Assembly: GCA_003521845.1 (NCBI GenBank)
Contig: DPHB01000061.1
Coordinates: forward strand, 25,713-65,191
Direction of reading: 5' to 3'
Length of the DNA: 39,479 bases
From: Oceanospirillaceae bacterium
GTDB taxonomy: Bacteria > Pseudomonadota > Gammaproteobacteria > Pseudomonadales > Balneatricaceae
The notes beneath the pieces were generated by a model. It was not told the origin of the DNA. It saw only the letters and a program-made list of their open reading frames with translations, and searched no databases. Shown here piece after piece: positions 32,682 through 39,479 of this stretch (within the stretch, counting starts at the first letter, position 1; every line of letters starts with the position of its first letter). Made by a program: the position numbers and the translations under genes.

Positions 32682-33319
32682 GTAGTTTTAGTTCTCATAA
32701 GCACAGCCTGCCCCCGGCACTGAAAGGCTTTGAGTCGATTAAGCGCTACTGGGACAATGCCATGGCGATATCAGCGGCGAAGCTGATGCCTGGTGAAGTT
32801 TACGTAACGCGAGAAGATGAAATGATCATGACCGTACTGGGTTCATGTGTATCTGCTTGCGTGCGCAACCCGAAGACGAATATAGGTGGTATGAACCACT
32901 TTATGCTACCGCAAATGGGACCTAACGCCGTTATACCTAGCATCGAAGGTTCGGCCGCTCGCTATGGCAACTGGGCCATGGAAGTATTGATTAATGAGAT
33001 CCTCAAGTACGGTGGTACTAAAGCCGATTTAGAGGTAAAGCTGTTTGGTGGCGGTAAGGTGCTAGACAGTATGACCATGGATATTGGTCGGCGTAATATT
33101 GAGTTTGTATTTAGCTTTCTGGAGCAAGAAGGTATTCGTGTACAGGCTCATGATGTGGGTGATCGTTATCCACGCAAGCTATTGTATTTTCCACACACGG
33201 GAAAGGTACGTGTGCGTAAACTACAAAGCACTAACCAAGCTACGGTTGTACGCCGTGAAGCCGCCTATCTACAGGACATTAAGAAGAAGCCTGTGGAAGG
33301 TGACATCGATTTGTTTTAA
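32678..33319 (+). CDS. cheD: Chemoreceptor glutamine deamidase CheD
   Basis: The 213-residue protein has the CheD catalytic cysteine C57 in LGSCVSAC and histidine H74 in GGMNHFMLP, with the 17-residue spacing known from Thermotoga CheD (C27, H44). KLFGGGKVL is also typical. It deamidates receptor glutamines to prepare methylation sites, and in some species interacts with CheC; no cheC gene is seen here. GTG start at 32678 overlaps the cheR stop by four bases. Confidence 0.94.
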   Translation: MSSFSSHKHSLPPALKGFESIKRYWDNAMAISAAKLMPGEVYVTREDEMIMTVLGSCVSACVRNPKTNIGGMNHFMLPQMGPNAVIPSIEGSAARYGNWAMEVLINEILKYGGTKADLEVKLFGGGKVLDSMTMDIGRRNIEFVFSFLEQEGIRVQAHDVGDRYPRKLLYFPHTGKVRVRKLQSTNQATVVRREAAYLQDIKKKPVEGDIDLF

Positions 33320-33353
33320 TAGTCGGCATGAGTGAATTACCCAGGACAGAGCT

Positions 33354-34427
33354 ATGAAGAAAATATCTGTATTGGTCATCGATGACTCAGCCTTAATGCG
33401 TAAACTGCTGAGTGACATAATCGAAGCTGATTCGCGTATGGAGGTGGTGGGCGTAGCTGTTGACCCCTATGATGCACGTGACAAGATCAAAAAATTGACA
33501 CCTGATGTGCTAACACTGGACATCGAAATGCCGAAAATGAACGGCATTACCTTTTTGCGTAACCTGATGCGTCTGCGTCCGATGCCCGTGGTAATGGTAT
33601 CCACCTTGACGGAAAAGGGGGCGAACGCCACCTTGCAGTCTATGGAGCTTGGTGCCCTAGATTATGTGGCTAAATCGATGCTGCAAGAAGATGGCGGTCT
33701 AGATAAGTTCAGCACCATGGTGGTGGATAAGCTATATATGGCATCCAAGGCTAACGTGGCGGCATTAGCAAGTAGCTCACAGCTGCGTAATGTTAATGAG
33801 CCCGTACGTCGTCTGGCTAGTACGGGTGTTGTGCGTAGCGGTCGCATAGTGGCTATTGGCTCCTCTACCGGTGGTACCGAAGCTCTCAATCAATTGTTAC
33901 AAGTATTGCCTGCCAATGCGCCCCCCATGTTGGTGGCACAGCATATTCCACCTATGTTTAGCGCCTCCTTGGCCAATCGTTTAAATGAATCGTCTGCCAT
34001 GACCGTGGTGGAGGCCAAAGATGGCCAGGAAGTGTTGCCGGGGCATTGTTACATTGCGCCGGGCAACTTTCATATGGAGATTCGTCGCCGTGGCAATGGT
34101 TACATATGCCGCGTACAACAAGCAGAAAAGGTGAACCGTCACCGGCCCTCCGTGGATGTCTTATTTGATTCCATGGTGAAAGAAGTGGGGCGTAATGCAA
34201 CGGGTGTGATATTGACCGGCATGGGTGCTGATGGTGCTCGTGGTTTGGTACGTATGCGTGAAGCCGGTTGTCATACTATTGGTCAGGATGAGGCTACCAG
34301 CGTTGTATATGGTATGCCGCGCGCAGCCATGGAGCTAGGCGGCGTTGAATTTCAGTTGCCTTTGAACCGCGTTTCCGAAAAAATTCTACAACTGACTTCG
34401 GCTAGCGCTATCAAGTCATCTAGTTAA
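33354..34427 (+). CDS. cheB: Chemotaxis protein-glutamate methylesterase CheB
   Basis: The 357-residue protein has a receiver domain (D10-D11, phospho-acceptor D56 in LTLDIEMP), a linker and the methylesterase domain with the Ser-His-Asp triad S171 (IGSSTGGTEAL), H197 (VAQHIPPMF) and D293 (TGMGADGARGL). The spacing equals that of E. coli CheB (164, 190, 286). It removes methyl groups from receptors when phosphorylated by CheA. It begins 34 bases after cheD. Confidence 0.96.
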   Translation: MKKISVLVIDDSALMRKLLSDIIEADSRMEVVGVAVDPYDARDKIKKLTPDVLTLDIEMPKMNGITFLRNLMRLRPMPVVMVSTLTEKGANATLQSMELGALDYVAKSMLQEDGGLDKFSTMVVDKLYMASKANVAALASSSQLRNVNEPVRRLASTGVVRSGRIVAIGSSTGGTEALNQLLQVLPANAPPMLVAQHIPPMFSASLANRLNESSAMTVVEAKDGQEVLPGHCYIAPGNFHMEIRRRGNGYICRVQQAEKVNRHRPSVDVLFDSMVKEVGRNATGVILTGMGADGARGLVRMREAGCHTIGQDEATSVVYGMPRAAMELGGVEFQLPLNRVSEKILQLTSASAIKSSS

Positions 34428-34452
34428 TCGGTGCTGCAGCCTTGCCGTAATT

Positions 34453-34490
34453 GGGCTGGCATGGGCTATAATTGGTCAGCCCTACTTTTT
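34453..34490 (+). terminator. Possible terminator after cheB, overlapping a promoter-like box
   Basis: GGGCTG (34453-34458) and CAGCCC (34477-34482) are complementary around 18 bases and are followed by TACTTTTT. The loop contains TATAAT at 34467-34472, with TTGCCG 19 bases upstream, so the same bases could serve as a promoter for parA. Both readings are tentative. Confidence 0.35.
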
Positions 34491-34526
34491 CATAAGGACT
34501 GATCAACCAGTACCGGGGAGAGCAAG

Positions 34527-35315
34527 TTGCAAGTTTGGGCCGTTGCCAACCAAAAGGGTGGAGTAGGTAAAACCACCACTGTTGTTACCTTAGCCGGTCT
34601 ACTGGCGCAACAAGGGGCGCGGGTATTGGTTGTCGATTTGGATCCCCATGGCTCACTCACTGCCTACTTTGGTCAAGATCCTGACCGTCTGCAAGCCTCA
34701 GTGTACGATCTGTTTCAAACCAATCCCCCACCGGTACAGCAATTGCTGTTGGCGACGGTCGAAGAAGGCATTAGTCTGTTACCAGCTTCGAGCCGCATGG
34801 CCGCGTTGGAGCGGCAGTCTGTTGGTTTGGCCGGTTTGGGGCTTGTGGTACATAAAGCACTGCAAAGCATGGATGATCGGTTTGATTATGTATTGCTGGA
34901 TAGTCCGCCGGTTTTAGGAGTGACTATGGTGAATGCCATGGCTGCCTGCGAACTACTATTAATGCCAGTGCAAACTGAATTTTTGGCCATTAAAGGCTTA
35001 ATGCGCATGACCAATACTTTAAGTCTGTTGCTGCGTACCCGACAGAAACCCTTGCAGGCCGTGGTGGTGCCAACTATGTACGATCGCCGTACTAAGTCAT
35101 CGGTACAGAGCTTGCGAATTATTCGTGCAGAATTTAATGAACGCGTGTCTAATGCTGTCATTCCGATCGATACCCAATTTCGTAATGCTAGCTCCGCCGG
35201 AGAGGTGCCCTCGCGCTACAACCATTTAGCGCGTGGGGTGCAAGCCTATGACTTGTTGCTGGCGCAGTTGCTACGTAAGCGTCAACAAATACCGCAATGG
35301 GAAGTGCCTCAGTGA
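34527..35315 (+). CDS. ParA/MinD-family ATPase of the chemotaxis cluster (ParC-like)
   Basis: The 262-residue protein has the deviant Walker A KGGVGKTT at residues 10-17, VVDLDPHGSLT and LLDSPPVLG as the switch motifs, as in Soj/ParA. In Pseudomonas and Vibrio a ParA paralogue of this kind sits with a CheW-domain partner (ParP) by the che genes and places chemosensory arrays at the pole. The gene pair and location here fit that role. TTG at 34527 is preceded by GGGGAG. It overlaps the next gene by four bases (GTGA). Confidence 0.87.
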   Translation: MQVWAVANQKGGVGKTTTVVTLAGLLAQQGARVLVVDLDPHGSLTAYFGQDPDRLQASVYDLFQTNPPPVQQLLLATVEEGISLLPASSRMAALERQSVGLAGLGLVVHKALQSMDDRFDYVLLDSPPVLGVTMVNAMAACELLLMPVQTEFLAIKGLMRMTNTLSLLLRTRQKPLQAVVVPTMYDRRTKSSVQSLRIIRAEFNERVSNAVIPIDTQFRNASSAGEVPSRYNHLARGVQAYDLLLAQLLRKRQQIPQWEVPQ

Positions 35316-35830
35316 CTAGTAAATCAGAACATGATCAGGTGCTGATGGATTATCTAGGTACCTTGTTACAAGATGACGTAGACACTAATCTCGCTCCATC
35401 ATCCACTGTAGATTCAGGCACATCTAGTGACGAGATAAACAATGGTGTGAGCCAAATTAGCTATCCATTGACGGGCATACGTGCGCGCGTATCTGATCAG
35501 AATATATTGTTACCCATTGAGCAGTTGGCCGGTATGCAAGCATTAACCGGTCCCTTGGTTAGTTCTGCCATGCTAGAGGCTGAGTGGCCCAGTTGGAAAG
35601 TGAACCTCCATGCCGAGTTGGCTTTGCTTGATGTGAGTGCAGCTCTGCGCACCGAGATGCCTGCTTATAGCAGTGGTCAGTGGCGTGGTCACTTACTAAA
35701 ACTGAAGCAGCAAGCCTGTGGTGTACTAGTTGACGAAATAATGGGCCCATCTAGTGTGCAAGAATCAGAGGTGGCACAAGTTCACTTGCTAGTCGCCAAT
35801 ATCCCCCTGTTGCTGTTACGCAAGAGCTAA
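35312..35830 (+). CDS. Short CheW-like protein, probable ParP counterpart
   Basis: The 172-residue product has an acidic, unstructured N-terminal part (about 1-50) and a C-terminal region (about 50-170) that recalls a CheW domain (NILLPIEQLAGM, CGVLVDEIMG, VHLLVANIPLLLL) but lacks the usual INLRG motif. In the parA-parP arrangement the partner binds ParC and CheA. The start was set at GTG 35312 because it gives a GTGA overlap with parA and GGAAG upstream; an ATG at 35297 is possible. It is shorter than Vibrio ParP. Confidence 0.65.
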   Translation: MTSKSEHDQVLMDYLGTLLQDDVDTNLAPSSTVDSGTSSDEINNGVSQISYPLTGIRARVSDQNILLPIEQLAGMQALTGPLVSSAMLEAEWPSWKVNLHAELALLDVSAALRTEMPAYSSGQWRGHLLKLKQQACGVLVDEIMGPSSVQESEVAQVHLLVANIPLLLLRKS

Positions 35831-35933
35831 ATGGCGAAGTAGATTGGGGCCTTATAATGTCAATTCATAATCTGGCTTTTCTTTATATCAAAATTTGCTT
35901 ATACAGCTAGCTGTGCTTGGCTTGGTTAACGGT

Positions 35934-35939
35934 TATAAT
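35934..35939 (+). promoter_or_regulatory. Candidate -10 box for the ccm operon
   Basis: A perfect TATAAT lies 47 bases before the ccmA start, in the 155-base gap after the CheW-like gene. No good -35 element at standard spacing was found (CTGTGC at 35911), so an activator may be needed. Confidence 0.35.
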
Positions 35940-35985
35940 AGATTTTTTGTGTTTTGACATATTTTGTTTGGAAACTACTGAAACC

Positions 35986-36606
35986 ATGCCCTCAACCACG
36001 CCTAATACCCTGTTAAAGGTTAGTGACCTAGCCTGCGAGCGTGATGAACGGTTGCTGTTTAGTGGTTTGCAACTCAGCGTCAAAGCGGGTCAAGTCTGGC
36101 ATATCAAAGGCCCTAACGGCGCCGGTAAAACTAGCCTGCTGCGTCAATTAGCTGGTCTGCTACCCGTCGACCAAGGTCAGGTGTCTTTTGCTGACCCTGC
36201 ACAAGTGCTCTATATTGGTCACAAGCTTGCCATCAAAGACCAGTTAACTGCCAACGAAAACTTGGCATGGTTAACCGCATTAAGTATTCCTAGTACGGAA
36301 AGTCAACGTTATGAGGCTTTGCAAAAGGTCGGGTTACGCGGTTACGAAGAATCCTTGGCCTCACAACTATCGGCCGGCCAGCGGCGTCGTGTTGCGCTAG
36401 CGCGTTTGCACCTTAACCCTGCACCCCTGTGGTTGTTGGATGAACCCCTCACGGCGATGGACCAACAAGGTATTGCCGACGAACAAACTTGGTTTGCTGC
36501 CCACTTGCAACAAGGTGGCGCTATTGTCCTTACTAGTCATCAAGACCTGGATATGCCGGATGTAAATATTTTGCATTTAGGTAGCTATGTGCAGGTGACA
36601 TCATGA
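35986..36606 (+). CDS. ccmA: Cytochrome c biogenesis ABC transporter ATP-binding protein
   Basis: The 206-residue ATPase carries Walker A GPNGAGKTS, the ABC signature LSAGQRRRVALARL and Walker B PLWLLDEP, and has the length of CcmA. With CcmB it powers release of holo-CcmE from the CcmC complex during heme delivery to the periplasm. ATG at 35986 was preferred over a GTG 23 codons upstream because the conserved part starts at LLKVSDLACERD. No strong Shine-Dalgarno sequence is seen before it. It overlaps ccmB by ATGA. Confidence 0.95.
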   Translation: MPSTTPNTLLKVSDLACERDERLLFSGLQLSVKAGQVWHIKGPNGAGKTSLLRQLAGLLPVDQGQVSFADPAQVLYIGHKLAIKDQLTANENLAWLTALSIPSTESQRYEALQKVGLRGYEESLASQLSAGQRRRVALARLHLNPAPLWLLDEPLTAMDQQGIADEQTWFAAHLQQGGAIVLTSHQDLDMPDVNILHLGSYVQVTS

Positions 36607-37277
36607 TGTCATTTATGTTGTCAGTCATGCGGCGAGACCTTTTGTTGGTCATGCGACATCCGGCCGAGATGGTCAATCCATTGGTGTTCTTTGTTTTGGT
36701 GATTGCTTTGTTTCCCATGGGCATCAGCCCAGAGGCCAAGTTATTAAGCCAGGCGGCGGCCGGTGTGGTATGGGTGTCGGCTTTATTGGCTACCTTGTTG
36801 TCTTTGGAAATTTTGTTTAAAGCTGACTTTGCTGATGGCAGTTTAGAGCAGCTACTGTTGGCGCCACAGCCTGCTTGGGTGTTGGTTCTTGCCAAGGTGC
36901 TGGTACATTGGTTGGTGAGTGGTTTGCCGCTGGTATTGTTATCGCCGTTGGTGGCGACCATGTTGTTTTTGCCCACCGAGGCGATGCCAGCCTTGTTGTT
37001 AAGTTTGTTGATAGGTACGCCCACTTTAAGCTTATTTGGTGCTGTTGGTGCTGCCTTGGTGACGGGCTTGAAAAACGGCGGTATGTTGATTTCCTTGTTG
37101 GTGTTACCCTTGTATATCCCTGTATTGTTGTTTGGTACTGGGGCCGTAGCGGCCGCAGCACAGGGCATGCCAGTGGGTGGCTATTTGGCCTATTTGGGGG
37201 CCATGTTGGTATTTGCTTTGATGGTGACACCATGGGCTGCGGCGGCGGCCTTAAAAATAAGTCAGATGCAGGGTTAA
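36603..37277 (+). CDS. ccmB: Heme exporter membrane subunit
   Basis: The 224-residue protein has six membrane segments and the CcmB marks RRDLLLVMRHPAEMVNPLVFF near the N-terminus, ADFADGSLEQLLL and LPLYIPVLLFGTGAV. It forms the membrane part of the CcmAB transporter. The start overlaps the ccmA stop by four bases. ccmC starts 48 bases later, after a short non-coding stretch. Confidence 0.96.
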   Translation: MMSFMLSVMRRDLLLVMRHPAEMVNPLVFFVLVIALFPMGISPEAKLLSQAAAGVVWVSALLATLLSLEILFKADFADGSLEQLLLAPQPAWVLVLAKVLVHWLVSGLPLVLLSPLVATMLFLPTEAMPALLLSLLIGTPTLSLFGAVGAALVTGLKNGGMLISLLVLPLYIPVLLFGTGAVAAAAQGMPVGGYLAYLGAMLVFALMVTPWAAAAALKISQMQG

Positions 37278-37325
37278 TGACCGCATCCTGTGATAAATTG
37301 ATGAAAAGTTGGTATAGGTTTAGAC

Positions 37326-38087
37326 ATGAGTTTGTTTGACAATTGGCGTATGCCAAAGTGGTTTTATCAAATGGGTTCGCCAAAATGGTTCTTTGATTTT
37401 GGTGGCCGTTTACAGCCCTGGTTTGCGCTATTAGCTGTCGTTTTGATCACGGTGGGGGTTGTGTGGGGGCTGTTGTACGCGCCTGCTGATTATCAACAAG
37501 GCAATAGTTTCCGTATTATGTACGTGCACGTGCCGGCCGCTATCTTGTCACAATCGGTGTTTATGCTGATGGCAGTGGCCGGTGCCATTGGCCTTATTTG
37601 GAAGATGAAAGTGGCCTTTATGGTGGCCCGTTCTAGTACCATTGTAGGTGCAAGTTTTACCGCCTTAGCACTGATTACCGGTGCCATATGGGGTAAGCCT
37701 ACTTGGGGTACCTACTGGGTGTGGGATGCGCGTTTAACATCCACCTTGATTATGCTGTTTTTGTATACCGGTGTTATTGCCCTTAACCAAGCCATTGCCG
37801 ACCGTTCGGTAGCCGGGCGGGCTACGGCCATATTGGCCATTGTGGGTACTATTAATATTCCCGTGATTAAGTATTCTGTGGAATGGTGGAACACGCTACA
37901 CCAAGCATCCAGCTTTAGCGTTACTGCCAAGCCAACCATGCCGCCAGAAATGTACCTACCCTTATTGCTGATGGTGATAGGTTGTTACTGCCTGATTGCT
38001 TGGGTGATTGTGCAACGTACGCGCAATGAAATTCTTGACCAAGAACGCCAGTCGTCTTGGTTAGCCAATTATTTGGAGGCTCGCTAA
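37326..38087 (+). CDS. ccmC: Heme handling protein of cytochrome c maturation
   Basis: The 253-residue inner-membrane protein has six membrane segments and the WWD-type heme-binding motif WGKPTWGTYWVWDARLTS (about residues 119-136). Its conserved histidines are in YVHVPAA and in the run after VEWWNTLHQ. CcmC loads heme on CcmE. The stop overlaps the ccmD start (TAATG). Confidence 0.97.
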   Translation: MSLFDNWRMPKWFYQMGSPKWFFDFGGRLQPWFALLAVVLITVGVVWGLLYAPADYQQGNSFRIMYVHVPAAILSQSVFMLMAVAGAIGLIWKMKVAFMVARSSTIVGASFTALALITGAIWGKPTWGTYWVWDARLTSTLIMLFLYTGVIALNQAIADRSVAGRATAILAIVGTINIPVIKYSVEWWNTLHQASSFSVTAKPTMPPEMYLPLLLMVIGCYCLIAWVIVQRTRNEILDQERQSSWLANYLEAR

Positions 38088-38251
38088 TGTACTTTACCTC
38101 CCTTGAACACATACTGTATATGGACGGGCACGGCTTTTATGTGTGGACCTGTTATGCCTTATTTGCAGTTATGGTGGTAGGCAACGTGTGGACGGCCAAG
38201 CGCCGCCAGACACGCCTAACCAAACAAATTAAATCTCAGCTACGTCGATAA
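38087..38251 (+). CDS. ccmD: Heme exporter accessory protein
   Basis: A 54-residue protein with one membrane segment (about 16-37) and a basic tail ending in KSQLRR. YMDGHGFYVWTCYA is the CcmD N-terminal pattern. It holds CcmE to the CcmABC complex. ATG at 38087 shares a base with the ccmC stop; a longer frame begins inside ccmC and is not the gene. The ccmE gene follows after 12 bases. Confidence 0.93.
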   Translation: MYFTSLEHILYMDGHGFYVWTCYALFAVMVVGNVWTAKRRQTRLTKQIKSQLRR

Positions 38252-38263
38252 AAAGAGTTACCT

Positions 38264-38749
38264 ATGGCTATGCACCCAAAGCGAAAGCAAAAATTATTCA
38301 TCATTATGGGCCTGTTGGCCGGTGTCGGCTTGATTGTCGGTTTGATTTTATACGCACTGTCACAAAACATTAACTTGTTCTTTTCTCCGTCAGATATAGC
38401 GGCTAACAAGGCACCTCACGAACAGCGTATTCGGGCTGGTGGCATGGTGCGCGAAGGCAGTGTGGTACGCGCTACGGACAGCTTACAGGTTGAATTTGTG
38501 ATGACTGACTATGCGCATGACGTGAGCGTTTCTTACGAAGGCATTCTGCCGGATTTGTTCCGTGAAGGGCAGGGCATCGTGGCCCAAGGTAAGTTGCAAG
38601 CTAACGGTGTTTTTGTGGCCGATGAAGTACTTGCCAAGCACGATGAGAACTATATGCCACCCGAAGTGACAGAAGCCATTGCAGAAGCTCATAGTGCCAA
38701 TAAGGTAAATACCGATAATCAAGAAGATACTGGAGTGGCAACAAAATGA
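38264..38749 (+). CDS. ccmE: Periplasmic heme chaperone
   Basis: The 161-residue protein has an N-terminal membrane anchor (about 11-31), a beta-barrel core (about 50-125) and the heme attachment motif HDENY, with H126 forming the covalent heme bond and Y130 as axial ligand. The C-terminal tail is polar and variable. The ATG at 38264 or at 38270 could be used. The stop overlaps ccmF by ATGA. Confidence 0.97.
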   Translation: MAMHPKRKQKLFIIMGLLAGVGLIVGLILYALSQNINLFFSPSDIAANKAPHEQRIRAGGMVREGSVVRATDSLQVEFVMTDYAHDVSVSYEGILPDLFREGQGIVAQGKLQANGVFVADEVLAKHDENYMPPEVTEAIAEAHSANKVNTDNQEDTGVATK

Positions 38750-39479
38750 TCCCTGAAATTGGCCATTTGGCACTGATTCTAGCGCTTTGTTTGGGTATCG
38801 CTTTAGGTACCTTACCACTGATTGGTAGTTATACCGGGCACGCGCGCCTAATTATGTCGGCCAAGCCTTTGGCAATTGGTCAAGGCTTGTTCCTTACCCT
38901 ATCTTTTGTGTGTTTAACCCTAGCCTTTGTGTACGATGATTTTAGCGTACAGTATGTGGCCTCCAACTCCAATACGGCCTTGCCTGTGCAGTATAAGATC
39001 AGTGCCGTTTGGGGTAGTCATGAAGGCTCCTTGCTGTTGTGGGTGCTGATGCTCGGCTGGTGGACCATGGCCGTGAGCCTATTTGCCAAGTCGTTGCCGC
39101 CTATTATGTTGGCTCGAGTGTTAGCCGTACTAGGTTTGATTGCTATCGGCTTTATGCTGTTTACACTCATTACCTCCAATCCTTTTTGGCGTTATCTGCC
39201 GGAAGGGGCCACACAAGGCGCAGACCTCAACCCCTTGTTACAAGATTTTGGTTTAATCGTACACCCACCCACCTTGTATATGGGCTATGTGGGCTTTTCT
39301 GTTGCTTTTGCTTTTGCCATTGCTGCCTTGCTAGATGGTAAGGTGGATGCGGCTTGGTTGCGCTGGTCGCGCCCTTGGACCATTATTGCTTGGGGCTTCT
39401 TGACCCTAGGTATCGTTTTGGGCAGCTGGTGGGCATATTACGAGCTTGGCTGGGGTGGCTGGTGGTTCTGGGATCCAGT
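38746..39479 (+). CDS. ccmF: Cytochrome c heme lyase subunit CcmF (partial, cut by window end)
   Basis: The reading frame from ATG 38746 is open to the last base, giving 244 residues of a protein that is usually about 650. It starts MIPEIGHLALILALCLGIAL, continues WGSHEGSLLLWVL, PLLQDFGLIVHPPTLYMGY and ends in the WWD heme motif (WWAYYELGWGGWWFWDP), all typical of CcmF. It joins heme from CcmE to apocytochrome c in the periplasm. It is preceded directly by ccmE. The remaining two thirds, and probably ccmG and ccmH, lie beyond the window. Confidence 0.97.
   Translation, partial: MIPEIGHLALILALCLGIALGTLPLIGSYTGHARLIMSAKPLAIGQGLFLTLSFVCLTLAFVYDDFSVQYVASNSNTALPVQYKISAVWGSHEGSLLLWVLMLGWWTMAVSLFAKSLPPIMLARVLAVLGLIAIGFMLFTLITSNPFWRYLPEGATQGADLNPLLQDFGLIVHPPTLYMGYVGFSVAFAFAIAALLDGKVDAAWLRWSRPWTIIAWGFLTLGIVLGSWWAYYELGWGGWWFWDP

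Noticed and set aside
36533..37168. Minus-strand reading frame of 211 codons over ccmB
   Set aside because: It is antisense to a clear ccmB gene with overlap-coupled start; its product is low-complexity in Asn, Lys and Thr.
39039..39341. Plus-strand frame of 100 codons near the window end
   Set aside because: It is a shifted frame inside ccmF, whose own frame is open from 38746 to the end with all family motifs.

Overview
The window reads as a chromosomal segment of a free-living, probably marine gammaproteobacterium with moderate base composition. This is inferred from gene order and protein families, not from a marker-gene comparison. The order gyrA(end)-serC-pheA-tyrA/aroA fusion-cmk-rpsA-ihfB, the lapA-lapB-pyrF run, the pilB/pilC-coaE-yacG run and the parA/cheW-like-ccm junction all resemble Pseudomonas and Cellvibrio-type marine relatives. 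Every gene lies on the plus strand except one, the giant sensor kinase at 19733-23269. No tRNA, rRNA, CRISPR array, prophage or transposase gene was seen.

Layout. (1) 1-7305: tail of gyrA, then serC, pheA, a tyrA-aroA fusion, cmk, rpsA and ihfB, closed by a strong terminator. (2) 7306-7645: an intergenic stretch built of dispersed and tandem repeats, ending in a candidate lapA promoter. (3) 7646-11564: lapA-lapB-pyrF (LPS control and pyrimidine synthesis), a small exported ComEA-like protein and dgt. (4) 11609-15467: a shortened PilB-like ATPase, PilC-like membrane protein, coaE, yacG and a type IV pilin-like gene whose ribosome binding site sits in a hairpin loop. (5) 15468-16445: a second copy of the repeat family, a degenerate exonuclease-like gene and a YheU-family gene. 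(6) 16583-28075: an acetate-utilisation block: acs, a CrbR/ErdR-like response regulator, a 209-bp inverted-repeat element, the convergent CrbS/MxtR-like symporter-kinase hybrid, then a divergent DUF4212-symporter pair followed by a cNMP/CBS/nucleotidyltransferase protein and a DnaQ-like exonuclease. (7) 28253-35830: a chemotaxis operon STAS-cheY-cheA-cheW-cheR-cheD-cheB, then parA and a short CheW-like gene. (8) 35986-39479: ccmABCDE and the first third of ccmF, for cytochrome c maturation, running off the window.

How the parts work together. Block 6 is the most coherent: an acetate-activating enzyme, the two-component pair known in Vibrio and Pseudomonas to switch acs on, and a sodium/solute symporter system of the kind linked to small carboxylates lie next to one another. 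The symporter is followed by two uncharacterised proteins with intact-looking nucleotidyltransferase and exonuclease motifs. Block 7 is a full chemotaxis adaptation set (kinase, coupler, methyltransferase, deamidase, methylesterase) with no receptor gene and no CheZ, plus a ParA-type positioning ATPase. The intergenic regions deserve attention: three places carry related pieces of one mosaic repeat family, and two separate hairpins present the same AGGAG loop closed by AAC/GTT.
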